From contig JAYVEV010000122.1 of the NCBI GenBank assembly GCA_043773745.1, positions 48,766 to 112,765 on the forward strand: 64,000 bases of DNA, read 5' to 3'. This document shows, in pieces, positions 28,139-36,545 of the stretch. The stretch is from UKL13-2 sp043773745. GTDB lineage: Bacteria > Pseudomonadota > Gammaproteobacteria > Burkholderiales > Usitatibacteraceae. The stretch's first letter is position 1, and every line of letters starts with the position of its first letter. The notes beneath the pieces were generated by a model. It searched no databases and had not been told where the DNA came from. It saw only the letters and a program-made list of their open reading frames with translations. The position numbers were made by a program, and so were the translations under genes.

Positions 28139-28828
28139 TTACTGGCGCGGCCTGAGATGTGCAAGCCAATGATTTTCAGCCCAACGGAATCCGCCTACCA
28201 AAATAAAGGTAAGCGCTAGATAAAAAACACCTGCGGTCAAGAAGGCCTCAAAGGGCAAATAAAATCGTGAATTCATTTCACGGGCAGCACCGGTTATATC
28301 AACCAACGTGACCACACTAGCCAGAGAAGTGCCATGCAACATCATGATTGCTTCATTGCTGTAGGCAGGTAATGCCCGGCGCAGCGCAGAAGGCAGCAAA
28401 ATACGGCGGAGGACAGTACCACGCGACATACCGAGGCTGCGTGCGGCTTCCAACTCGCCTGCATTGGTAGCCTTGATCGCGCCGGCAATAATTTCAGTGG
28501 TGTAGGCACAGGTATTAATGGCAAATGCCAGTGCCGCGCAAAACCAAGCCGATTTAAGCCATAGCCACAGCACGCCTTCGCGAATCCACTCAAACTGCGC
28601 CAATCCGTAGTAAATGAGAAACAGTTGCACCAACATTGGCGTGCCACAAATAACGTAAGTAAAGCACCACACCGGGCGGGATATCCATGATTTGGGCGAA
28701 GCGCGCATCACCCCTAACGGCAATGCCGCCAACAAACCTGCCACAAGAGAAACCAGCAGTAGTTTTAGGGTGGTGAGCGTTCCGCTAAAGTAAAGCGGGA
28801 CGCTTTCGGAAATGGCTTCAAAATTCAT
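28139..28828 (-). CDS. aotM: Arginine/ornithine ABC transporter permease
   Basis: A 229-residue inner-membrane permease of the HisM/ArtM type with five hydrophobic segments and the EAA loop EAARSLGMSRGTVLRRILLPSAL. It pairs with AotQ. It follows aotQ after 33 bp and precedes aotO by about 50 bp. Confidence 0.93.
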   Translation of the reverse strand: MNFEAISESVPLYFSGTLTTLKLLLVSLVAGLLAALPLGVMRASPKSWISRPVWCFTYVICGTPMLVQLFLIYYGLAQFEWIREGVLWLWLKSAWFCAALAFAINTCAYTTEIIAGAIKATNAGELEAARSLGMSRGTVLRRILLPSALRRALPAYSNEAIMMLHGTSLASVVTLVDITGAAREMNSRFYLPFEAFLTAGVFYLALTFILVGGFRWAENHWLAHLRPRQ

Positions 28829-28861
28829 GGGGAGTTTCTATGCAATTAGAATTTAAGCGCC

Positions 28862-29551
28862 TCATAGTTGCGCCATCCTGACGCCGATTGAGTAGCGTTT
28901 TTCCAGTGAGCGCAGCAGCAGAATTGACACTGTCGTGATGGCCAAATACAGGAGTGCGGCGGCTGAATAAAAAATAAACGGCTCGCGCGTGGCGCCGGCA
29001 GCCAAGCCTGCGCGAAACATCATATCGTCAAGCCCTATAACAGAAACAAGCGCGGTGGACTTCACCAAAACCAGCCAGTTATTGCGAAAACCCGGCAGCG
29101 CAAAACGCACCATTTGCGGCATGGTGATGCGATGAAACACTTGCCACTTTGACATGCCATACGCAATGCCGGCCTCGCGCTGCCCAGCCGGGATGGCCAT
29201 CATCGCTCCGCGGAAAGTCTCGGTCAGATAGGCCCCAAATATAAACCCGATAGTAAGCACGCCCGCAATAAACGGATTGATATCAATGGCTCTGCCATAA
29301 CCGAGCTTTGGCGCCAAATCATTGATAAGTGTCTGACCGCCATAAAAAATCAACAGCATCAAAACGAGGTCGGGTACGCCGCGAATCACCGTGGTGTATA
29401 TCGTTGCCACGCGGGCAAGCCCGCGTGATTTCGATAGTTTTGCTGCCGCTCCCGCCAAACCAAACGCTAGCGCAATGCCCAGTGAAGCGACGGCCACTGT
29501 CAGCGTAATGACCATCCCGCTTAGAATAGTCGGAAGAAAACCTTGCAGCAT
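28862..29551 (-). CDS. aotQ: Arginine/ornithine ABC transporter permease
   Basis: A 229-residue HisQ/ArtQ-type permease. The conserved EAA loop is present as REAGIAYGMSKWQVFHRITMPQM, and the RGVPDLVLMLLIFYGG segment is characteristic of polar amino acid permeases. It is the same length as its partner AotM. It lies 57 bp after aotJ. Confidence 0.93.
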   Translation of the reverse strand: MLQGFLPTILSGMVITLTVAVASLGIALAFGLAGAAAKLSKSRGLARVATIYTTVIRGVPDLVLMLLIFYGGQTLINDLAPKLGYGRAIDINPFIAGVLTIGFIFGAYLTETFRGAMMAIPAGQREAGIAYGMSKWQVFHRITMPQMVRFALPGFRNNWLVLVKSTALVSVIGLDDMMFRAGLAAGATREPFIFYSAAALLYLAITTVSILLLRSLEKRYSIGVRMAQL

Positions 29552-29608
29552 GAGCAGACGTCCAGAAAGAAAAGTCGACGATAAAAATTGATGATTAATT
29601 AACCAATA

Positions 29609-30406
29609 TTATTTTTTCTTGGCGGGAACGCTACCAGCATCGGTATACACATCAAAATCAAAATACTTGTCTTGGATTTTCTTGTAGGTCCCGTTGCCAC
29701 GAATGGTCTTGATCGCCGCATTAAACTGGTCGCGCAGTTCGGTATCAGCCTTACGCACTGCAATACCAGCACCGACACCAAAAAATTTCGGATCATTAAA
29801 CACCGGCCCTGAAAATGCATAACCCTTTCCGGCAGCAGTCTTCAAAAAACCCTGTGACGCGGCGATCAAATCCACCAGAGCGCCATCAAGACGGCCGGCG
29901 GTAAGGTCCAGGAAGACGTCATCCTGCTTGGTATAGCGGACAATTTCAGATTTTGGAAACATGGCAGTGGCGAAACGATCATGAATCGTGGTGCGCTGTA
30001 CACCAATTCGTTTACCCTTAAGGCCGTCAACGGTTACTTCCAGCTTGCTATCGGCCTTGGTGACAAAGCGGGCTGGCGTCTGGTAGTACTTATCGCTGAA
30101 ATCGACCGAGCGTTTGCGCTCTTCCGTGATCGACATGGAGGCAATCACAGCATCAATCTTCTTCGCAAGCAGGCCTGGGATCATGCTGTCGAAATCCTGC
30201 TGTACGAGGGTGCAATCGGCTTTCATTTCTTTGCAAATCGCGTTGGCAATATCAATATCGAATCCAATCAGTTTGCCATCTGTATTGATCTGGCTGAATG
30301 GGGGGTAGGCGCCTTCGACACCGATGCGAATTTTCTTGGTGTCAGTTTGCGCATAGGCCGTTTGGCATATGAGCGACAGTAGCAATATTTTGAGCAGATT
30401 TTTCAT
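29609..30406 (-). CDS. aotJ: Arginine/ornithine ABC transporter periplasmic binding protein
   Basis: A 265-residue solute-binding protein of the LAO/HisJ type with a signal peptide ending AYAQT. After cleavage it begins KKIRIGVEGAYPPFSQINTDGKLIGFDIDIA, and it has ERKRSVDFSDKYY, both family landmarks. I chose the ATG at 30406, which gives the signal peptide directly and has GGGA upstream. It starts 26 bp after the cyanophycinase stop on the same strand. This suggests that cyanophycinase and the transporter share a transcript, so the protein may bind beta-Asp-Arg as well as free basic amino acids. Confidence 0.93.
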   Translation of the reverse strand: MKNLLKILLLSLICQTAYAQTDTKKIRIGVEGAYPPFSQINTDGKLIGFDIDIANAICKEMKADCTLVQQDFDSMIPGLLAKKIDAVIASMSITEERKRSVDFSDKYYQTPARFVTKADSKLEVTVDGLKGKRIGVQRTTIHDRFATAMFPKSEIVRYTKQDDVFLDLTAGRLDGALVDLIAASQGFLKTAAGKGYAFSGPVFNDPKFFGVGAGIAVRKADTELRDQFNAAIKTIRGNGTYKKIQDKYFDFDVYTDAGSVPAKKK

Positions 30407-30432
30407 GGCATTTCCCGAAAAAAACAATTAGT

Positions 30433-31770
30433 TTACTTGGTTAGCCGCGAAGCGGCACGCGGAAGCTTCCTTTCGCGCGCTTTGTATAACGGCTGAGCCA
30501 TCGAAATGGGGACGACGTCCAGATAAATATTTATGATGGTGTAGTCTTCGCCGCCCCATGCACCGGTGAAATAGCCCAAGCTATCGGCTCCCTTGCGTAA
30601 TCTGAACTCAAAACCCAGAGCTGGCGATTTTCTGTTGCCTCCCTGCGCTGTCAAAGCTTCCGCATTGAAGGCCAGCCCAATCAAGGTTTGCTGCCTGCTA
30701 TCAATCAAATGGGACATCGCGTTGACAATAACGGTATCACCCAATATATCTGGGTAAAACGCATCGGCCTTGAAGAAAGGCAAAAAATTATCAGCGTTAG
30801 GGTCAATTTTTTGACCCTTCAATTTTTGCACAGAAGGACTGATCACTTTGGTTTTCAGGTTGAAGCGGTCGCCGCGATCTAGGTAGGTTAATTTCGCATT
30901 TTTCAGATTAAATTCTATCAGCGACTTATCCACATTGGATGCCCCAAGGTCAGCCACCAGAGCGCCTTTTGAGCCAATTATCTCGATCTCGTCACCGTCA
31001 AAAATAACCGCCGAATTCTCGTCGACGCCAATACCCAATTTATAGCCCTTTTGCACCATCAGCGGCAGCATGCGACCGATTCGCCCACGTTTCAGAAAAT
31101 GCTGATCTACAAAAATGTCAAACCCCACAAAGCCCAGGCCACGATCAATATCCTTGCCTTCGCGCAGCCCGTTAAGACCAGCCTTCAATATATCCAGCAC
31201 TTCCGGCGGGTCACGAAACATAGTGGTACTCATGATGGCAGCACCGGCGCTTGATCCCGCCACCACACCGCCCTGATTGAACACCTCCCAGATAGCCTGA
31301 AGCATGGGGGTTGGTGTGCCTTCCGCTGTAAATAGTGCAGCCGTAATACGCTCCTGCGCGCCACCGGCGAAATAGATACCGCGGCTCGCCTTGACTTTGG
31401 CGATCAGCGCCGGATCACGAACAGCATCGCGCACATCGGGGGAATGGGGGGATTTCAATTTCGGCGCAACCGGAATGTGCTCCGCAATCGCGCCATATTT
31501 GGTGAGCGCCTCGATAATGCGCTCTGCCGATTTTTCCGGGTCGCCCGAGGCGGTCGCAAAGACGGCGAACCTGGCACCTTTTCCACCAGCCAGCTCAACC
31601 AAACGAGTCCAGACTTCCGCATTATCGTATTTCAGCGCGCCACCGATCGGCACCGCAATGCCATGGCGAGTTTGGGCGGCTGGTTGTGCTTGCACTGATG
31701 CCGACCATTGGGCACCTATAACAATTCCAATAATGATGGGGGCACAGAGCCGGATAAAGCCGCGTTTCAT
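30433..31770 (-). CDS. Secreted cyanophycinase (S51 family, CphE-like)
   Basis: A 445-residue exported serine exopeptidase that cuts the arginine-aspartate polymer cyanophycin to beta-Asp-Arg dipeptides. The nucleophile elbow GSSAG puts the catalytic serine at 174. Other cyanophycinase blocks are IYFAGGAQERI, GLGFVGFDIFVDQHFLKRGRIGRML and GIGVDENSAVIFDGD. The signal peptide ends VQAQP (about residue 29), so the enzyme acts outside the cytoplasm, unlike 270-residue intracellular CphB. The start at 31770 has GAGGT about 11 bases upstream; the open frame extends to 31929 without a good start. It leads the aot-argR-aru run. Confidence 0.9.
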   Translation of the reverse strand: MKRGFIRLCAPIIIGIVIGAQWSASVQAQPAAQTRHGIAVPIGGALKYDNAEVWTRLVELAGGKGARFAVFATASGDPEKSAERIIEALTKYGAIAEHIPVAPKLKSPHSPDVRDAVRDPALIAKVKASRGIYFAGGAQERITAALFTAEGTPTPMLQAIWEVFNQGGVVAGSSAGAAIMSTTMFRDPPEVLDILKAGLNGLREGKDIDRGLGFVGFDIFVDQHFLKRGRIGRMLPLMVQKGYKLGIGVDENSAVIFDGDEIEIIGSKGALVADLGASNVDKSLIEFNLKNAKLTYLDRGDRFNLKTKVISPSVQKLKGQKIDPNADNFLPFFKADAFYPDILGDTVIVNAMSHLIDSRQQTLIGLAFNAEALTAQGGNRKSPALGFEFRLRKGADSLGYFTGAWGGEDYTIINIYLDVVPISMAQPLYKARERKLPRAASRLTK

Positions 31771-31862
31771 AAATCCAATAACCTCAGAAGGAACCTGGCA
31801 GCCCGGATATTGACACAGGTCGATGCCAATAAAACTGCCCCCGCAATGAAAACATAACAACC

Positions 31863-31878
31863 TGTCGCATTCTGATAA
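31863..31878 (+). promoter_or_regulatory. Candidate ArgR half-site near cyanophycinase start
   Basis: TGTCGC, eight bases, then AA is an exact match to the Pseudomonas ArgR half-site pattern. It lies 93 bp upstream of the cyanophycinase ATG. A weak second half, TGTCTT, begins 22 bp downstream. It is a single match, so chance is possible. Confidence 0.4.
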
Positions 31879-31960
31879 AGCCAATGTCTTAACAAGCGGC
31901 CACCCAACACGCGATGATTTCAAGCGCATGATTTAACAGTGATTTTTATAAATACAACAG

Positions 31961-32002
31961 CACGCTTTCAACTTTGCGACCACAAGTTGTGCTTTTGCGA
32001 CT
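31961..32002 (-). promoter_or_regulatory. Tandem ArgR-like operator
   Basis: On the minus strand AGTCGC-N8-AA-N5 is followed immediately by GGTCGC-N8-AA. The two half-sites are direct repeats with exactly 21 bp between their first bases. P. aeruginosa ArgR is described as binding direct repeats of TGTCGC-N8-AA-N5, so both the sequence and the spacing fit, with one mismatch in each half. The site is about 180 bp from the TonB-receptor start and about 190 bp from the cyanophycinase start. The cognate regulator is encoded 6 kb away in the same cluster. Confidence 0.6.
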
Positions 32003-32181
32003 GATACGGCTTTACCCATATTTATTGTGCGGGTTCGCCTTTACACTCCATCCGTCATTAAACCGTCACGTGACTGTATTGAGTAAAACGCGACCCGCGT
32101 GACACCCATAACAAACTATCCGCAATCGCAACTTTCGAAATTTACCAATCGCTGTTTGAACATTCAGGGAGTCTATCGAGC

Positions 32182-34920
32182 ATGAAACCAGCTAAGCGAA
32201 ATCATTCTTTTACGCCGACTATGTCAGCATCCGCGCGTGCCGTGGCCATTGCACTGGCAACCGCGTCCAGTTTGCTGGTGACTGGCACATGGGCACAGTC
32301 GCCCTCACCTGCTGAGCCGGCCACGCCAGCCGCGCAGAAAGTTGAGAAAATCGAAGTCACCGGCTCATCCATTAAGCGCATTGAAGGCGAAGCCGCATTG
32401 CCTGTACAAGTCATTACACGCGATGATATTGAACGCGGCGGATCCACCACCGCAGCCGAAATCCTCACCAAAATTTCCGCCAGTGCAGCCGCTTTGACAG
32501 ATGGCGCCAGCTTCAGCGATATCCCGGGCCAACGCGGCTTTAACGGTGCTAATCTGCGCGGCATTGGCGTTTCGTCAACACTAATTTTGCTTAACGGCCG
32601 CCGCATGGCCAACTTCGCTTCACCGGGCGGCAACAGCGGCGTTGATTTGAATGCCATCCCCTCCGCCGCCATTGAGCGCGTGGAAGTCCTTAAAGATGGC
32701 GCCTCTGCCATTTATGGTACCGATGCCATTGGCGGTGTGATCAATTTCATCACCCGTCGGGATTACACGGGCGTTGATTTATCGGCTTATGTGAGCGACA
32801 CCCAGCACGGTGGCGCCGGTAAAAACATTTATACCGTATCAGCTGGATTCGGCGATCTCAATAAAGACCGTTTCAATATTTTTGGCGTGCTGGATTATCA
32901 GGACACCAAGACCCTGCGTTCAACTCAGCGCGACTGGATCGGCTCAGTATTCCAGCCCGATATCAATCTGGACGTCGGTAGCTCAAACACCTACCCGGCC
33001 AACTTCCGCCGCACGCGTGCTAGCGGTAGCGCCACCGGTTCGCGCTACAACCCGTCGGCGCCAAACTGCAATCCACCGGCAACGATCTATGCGCCAGACA
33101 GCTTTGTTGGCGCAAAAGCCTGTCTGTATAACTATATGCAGGATACTGAAATTTTCCCGGCCTCAAAGCGCACGTCTTTCCTCACGCGCGGCCAATTTGC
33201 GATTGACGCGAATAACACCGTATTTGCTGAATACCTGCACGGCGAAACAAAGACTGAATATCGCATCAGCCCACTCACCATCAGCAATTTAAATTATCCG
33301 GCTAACGGACGATACTACCCAACTGCCACCGCAGCGCTCGCGGGCACCACTGGCCCACTGCGTTTGAACTATCGTTTGGCAGAAGCGGGTGGCCGTACCA
33401 ATGACGTGAACGCTACCGCTGACCGTTTCGTTGTTGGTCTGAAAGGTTTAGTAGGCGCCTGGGATTACGATACAGCCTTCAACTATGCCACCAATAAAGT
33501 AACAGACGCGTACGTGAATGGCTATGTTGCCACCACCCCGTTTAATGCCTTATTTTTGACGGGCAATCTCAACCCTTTTGGCCCTACCGATGCAGCAGGA
33601 TTGGCGGCGCTTAACGCCACCAAGATTCACGATGATGCGCGCGACTCAAAAGGCACGACTACCAGCTTTGATCTCAAGGCATCGCGACCCATATTCAATA
33701 TGGCGGGCGGAGATGCGTCATTGGCATTGGGTCTCGAAGCACGCAAAGAAAAACTTGACTTCAAACCATCAGCATTGCTCGCTGCTGGCGAAATCCGCGG
33801 TGATGGTACGGCTACTCCATTTTCTGGCAGCCGCAATGTTACTGCCGTATTTGGTGAGCTGAATTTGCCGATTACTAAGACATTTGAAGCGCAGCTGGCA
33901 GTTCGTTTTGATAAATATAACGACGTCGGCAGCACCACCAACCCCAAGGTGGGTCTGCGCTGGAACCCAAGCAAAGAAGTATTGCTGCGCGCTTCCTATG
34001 GCACCGGCTTCCGCGCGCCTTCATTGCCAGATTTGTATTCGCCAACCGTTGTGGGCCAAACCAACGGCATTTATAACGACCCACTCGGTTGTATCCGCGT
34101 TGGCAATATCAATAACACCAACAACCCCGATTATTGCGGCATTCAGCCCAATAAATTACGTGGCGGCACCGCCAATCTGAAGCCCGAGGAATCCAAGCAG
34201 TTCTCGATGGGTGCGGTGTTTGAGCCAATGAAAGAATTGTCTGTTTCGGTGGACTACTGGCGCATTGAAAAAACGGATGTTATTGCTGCCCCCGAAGGCA
34301 TTTATTTCACAGATGCCGTGGCCTACGCGCCGTACATCACGCGTGCCGCTGCCGACCCCACGCTGCCCGGCATTCCGGGCTTCATTACCCAGATAGATTC
34401 ACGCCTGCGCAATTTGGGCGGCCTGAAAACCACCGGTGTTGACCTGGGCTTTGATGTCCGCTTCCCGAAAACGGCATATGGCAAGTTCGGTATCAACTTC
34501 ACCGGCACTTACGTCATTGACTATAAAACCCAGGCTGGTCCGGGAGCACCATTTGTTGACGGCGTCGGCAAATTTGCAAACGACCAGGTCGTACAACGCT
34601 GGCGCCATACCGCCGCATTCTTGTACGATGTTGGTCCATGGAGCGCAACGCTTTCGCAGACGTTCTATCTTGGTCACATCGATCAAAACCCGTTTGCAAA
34701 TGGCCAACCACGCCGCGTCGGCAGCTATGAGCTGTTTGATCTGACCGCAAGCTACGCCCCTTTGAAATCGTTGAAGTTCCGTGTTGGCATCAAAAACCTA
34801 CTAGACCGCAACCCACCTACTTCCAACCAGATTTACAGCTTCCTCGCCAGTTATGATCCGAATTACACCGATCCGCGCGGCCGCTCATTCTTCGGTAGCG
34901 TTTCCTACTCGTTCAAATAA
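32182..34920 (+). CDS. TonB-dependent outer-membrane receptor
   Basis: A 912-residue outer-membrane transporter. A signal peptide (ending near TGTWAQ) is followed by a TonB-box-like region and the plug (about 60-205; VQVITRDDIERGGSTTAAEIL, LKDGASAIYGTDAIGGVINFIT). A beta-barrel then runs to a C-terminal aromatic strand, SYSFK. The GSSIKR segment after the TonB box is common in receptors for organic substrates rather than siderophores. It is divergent from the cyanophycinase, and the shared intergenic region carries ArgR-like sites. Import of cyanophycin fragments is therefore a plausible inference, not a demonstrated role. A terminator follows. Confidence 0.92.
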   Translation: MKPAKRNHSFTPTMSASARAVAIALATASSLLVTGTWAQSPSPAEPATPAAQKVEKIEVTGSSIKRIEGEAALPVQVITRDDIERGGSTTAAEILTKISASAAALTDGASFSDIPGQRGFNGANLRGIGVSSTLILLNGRRMANFASPGGNSGVDLNAIPSAAIERVEVLKDGASAIYGTDAIGGVINFITRRDYTGVDLSAYVSDTQHGGAGKNIYTVSAGFGDLNKDRFNIFGVLDYQDTKTLRSTQRDWIGSVFQPDINLDVGSSNTYPANFRRTRASGSATGSRYNPSAPNCNPPATIYAPDSFVGAKACLYNYMQDTEIFPASKRTSFLTRGQFAIDANNTVFAEYLHGETKTEYRISPLTISNLNYPANGRYYPTATAALAGTTGPLRLNYRLAEAGGRTNDVNATADRFVVGLKGLVGAWDYDTAFNYATNKVTDAYVNGYVATTPFNALFLTGNLNPFGPTDAAGLAALNATKIHDDARDSKGTTTSFDLKASRPIFNMAGGDASLALGLEARKEKLDFKPSALLAAGEIRGDGTATPFSGSRNVTAVFGELNLPITKTFEAQLAVRFDKYNDVGSTTNPKVGLRWNPSKEVLLRASYGTGFRAPSLPDLYSPTVVGQTNGIYNDPLGCIRVGNINNTNNPDYCGIQPNKLRGGTANLKPEESKQFSMGAVFEPMKELSVSVDYWRIEKTDVIAAPEGIYFTDAVAYAPYITRAAADPTLPGIPGFITQIDSRLRNLGGLKTTGVDLGFDVRFPKTAYGKFGINFTGTYVIDYKTQAGPGAPFVDGVGKFANDQVVQRWRHTAAFLYDVGPWSATLSQTFYLGHIDQNPFANGQPRRVGSYELFDLTASYAPLKSLKFRVGIKNLLDRNPPTSNQIYSFLASYDPNYTDPRGRSFFGSVSYSFK

Positions 34921-35009
34921 ATTGCTATAACCACATACCAACAAGAGCAAGGATTACAAATAATTGCCCCATAAAAAATCAGCGCCTCGCTGTTATCGCG
35001 TTCTCAACG

Positions 35010-35046
35010 AATCCCCGCAGGTTTGCAGCCTGCAGGGATTTTTTTT
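35010..35046 (+). terminator. Rho-independent terminator after TonB receptor
   Basis: AATCCC(C)GCAGG pairs with CCTGC(A)GGGATT around a seven-base loop and runs into eight T. It is 90 bp after the receptor stop. Confidence 0.88.
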
Positions 35047-35108
35047 CGCTATTACCCCCCGGTTATTCCAGTACAACGCGCAAAGTTGCGTCTTTTCTGC
35101 CAGGGAGG

Positions 35109-35137
35109 TTGGCATTTCACGGCCAAATTGTTATAAT
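35109..35137 (+). promoter_or_regulatory. Sigma-70 promoter of tRNA-Arg
   Basis: TTGGCA and TATAAT are separated by exactly 17 bp, and the -10 box ends 12 bp before the mature tRNA 5' end. This is a near-consensus promoter. Confidence 0.85.
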
Positions 35138-35149
35138 CAAAGACTTGAT

Positions 35150-35226
35150 GCGCCCATAGCTCAGATGGATAGAGTACTTGGCTACGAACCAAGGGGTCGT
35201 GGGTTCGAATCCTGCTGGGCGCACCA
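35150..35226 (+). tRNA. tRNA-Arg (anticodon ACG)
   Basis: A 77-nt cloverleaf. The acceptor stem is GCGCCCA/TGGGCGC, the D arm GCTC/GAGT, the anticodon arm CTTGG-CTACGAA-CCAAG with anticodon ACG, and the T arm contains TTCGAAT. The discriminator is A and CCA is encoded. ACG in the anticodon is normally edited to ICG to read CGU/CGC/CGA. It has its own promoter and terminator. Confidence 0.97.
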
Positions 35227-35233
35227 CAAATTC

Positions 35234-35262
35234 AAGGGCTTATCGAAAGATAGGCCCTTTTT
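35234..35262 (+). terminator. Terminator of tRNA-Arg
   Basis: AAGGGCTTATC and GATAGGCCCTT form an 11-bp stem (one G-U pair) closed by a GAAA tetraloop and followed by T residues. It starts seven bases after the tRNA CCA. Confidence 0.9.
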
Positions 35263-35320
35263 CATGGGTGCAAATATAGTTGAACTTGCGCCGCCCTGTT
35301 TGAAGAGGAAGTCGCTTGGC

Positions 35321-36469
35321 TTACTTTGTCGTCAGGGGATTTTCGCCCGCAGGACGTGCGACCGGTTCGGTCTGGAATACGCTTCCCCCAGTAAAAATCA
35401 GGAGTTGCACAAACAACTGGATTTGCATATTGGCATCGGGTGGCACCGAGGTGAACTCGATACCCATCAGAAAGCGCCCCTGTGATGGCTTCTGACCGAC
35501 GACCTTGGCGTAAACATCTTCGACCTGGAAGTTGACCAGCGGCAGATCAAAATCAAGCTTGATTTCCGAATAAAGCGGCAGCACTTCATCCACCTCTATC
35601 AACACACCGTGGTAACCGATATCACGAATGATTCCAGCGTGGCGTTTGGGCAGGATAATGCCGTCTTCAATCAACATATAGTGAAAGGGCAATTTGACCT
35701 CGGCACGATGGCTGCGGCGAATTTCCTGACGCGGCACTTTTAGGCCAAGCGACGGGATGGCGAGCACTTCGCGCAGGCTGACCGGATCGGGCTTGCCCTT
35801 GACATGAACTTCCATGGGATCACTCGCCTCGACAAAATCTTTGCACCGCACATAGGTGCTCTGGCTGATCAATACTTGTCCACGCAGGCTAAACGCTTCA
35901 ATACGTGATGCCAGATTAACCTCATCGCCGATCACTGTGTATTCAGAATAGCGCGCAGAGCCCAGCATGCCCGCAAGGACATTGCCGGTATTGATGCCGA
36001 TGCCCATGAAAAGCTCAGGCATGCCTTGGTCCTTATGCGCCAGATTGAGATTGCTCATGGCGAGCTGCATCTCTACTGCACAGGTGAGCGCGCGCCTCAC
36101 ATCATCCTCGCGGCTCACAGGCGCGCCGAACAGCACCATGATCGAGTCGCCCATAAATTTATCAATGGTGCCCTGGTGCTTAAAAATGATTTCACTCATC
36201 TTGATAAGACAAGGATTCAGGAGCTGGATGACGACGCCGGCAGCATGGTTACCTGCAATCGCAGTAAAGCCGCGCAGGTCTGCCAACAGGATGGTGACGT
36301 CGCGATTGAGGAATTCCTGCCCCAGCGCCGAGGGATAAAAGCGGCCGTCCAGCTCTTTGAGAACACCCTCAATCTCCAATAGCGCCGCGGGCCCGAGTGG
36401 GCTGCCGGTCTCGCGGGCAACTATCTCCTGGATCCGCACCAGGATTTGAGTAGTGGGTGTGCGCTTCAT
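35321..36469 (-). CDS. Class III adenylate/guanylate cyclase with C-terminal PilZ domain
   Basis: Counting from ATG 36469 (382 residues), a class III cyclase domain spans about 55-235. Metal aspartates are Asp64 (LLADLRGFTA) and Asp108 (KFMGDSIMVLFG), and the VIGDEVNLASRIE block carries the transition-state Asn/Arg. A PilZ domain covers about 250-365, with RRSHR at 251-255 and DIGYHG at 283-288 matching RxxxR and D/NxSxxG (glycine in place of serine). PilZ domains bind c-di-GMP, so the fusion may link c-di-GMP to cAMP or cGMP synthesis. A TTG start at 36508 is possible. It follows the alcohol dehydrogenase gene. Confidence 0.85.
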   Translation of the reverse strand: MKRTPTTQILVRIQEIVARETGSPLGPAALLEIEGVLKELDGRFYPSALGQEFLNRDVTILLADLRGFTAIAGNHAAGVVIQLLNPCLIKMSEIIFKHQGTIDKFMGDSIMVLFGAPVSREDDVRRALTCAVEMQLAMSNLNLAHKDQGMPELFMGIGINTGNVLAGMLGSARYSEYTVIGDEVNLASRIEAFSLRGQVLISQSTYVRCKDFVEASDPMEVHVKGKPDPVSLREVLAIPSLGLKVPRQEIRRSHRAEVKLPFHYMLIEDGIILPKRHAGIIRDIGYHGVLIEVDEVLPLYSEIKLDFDLPLVNFQVEDVYAKVVGQKPSQGRFLMGIEFTSVPPDANMQIQLFVQLLIFTGGSVFQTEPVARPAGENPLTTK

Positions 36470-36545
36470 GTAAAGATGGTACTCCGTCAGGAAACCCGCT
36501 TCAAGCAACGCCTGCCACCGCTGGAGGTCGATTCCCGTCGTTGAA

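Larger units (their letters stand above)
31771..32181. other. Divergent intergenic region between cyanophycinase and TonB receptor
   Basis: A 411-bp region that must hold the promoters of both divergent genes. It contains a tandem ArgR-like site at 31961-32002 and a single matching half-site at 31863-31878. I could not pick convincing sigma-70 boxes by eye. No small coding frame with a ribosome site is apparent. Confidence 0.6.

Noticed and set aside
33578..33974. Open frames on both strands inside the TonB receptor
   Set aside because: They overlap beta-barrel coding sequence, lack start signals and have no family features.
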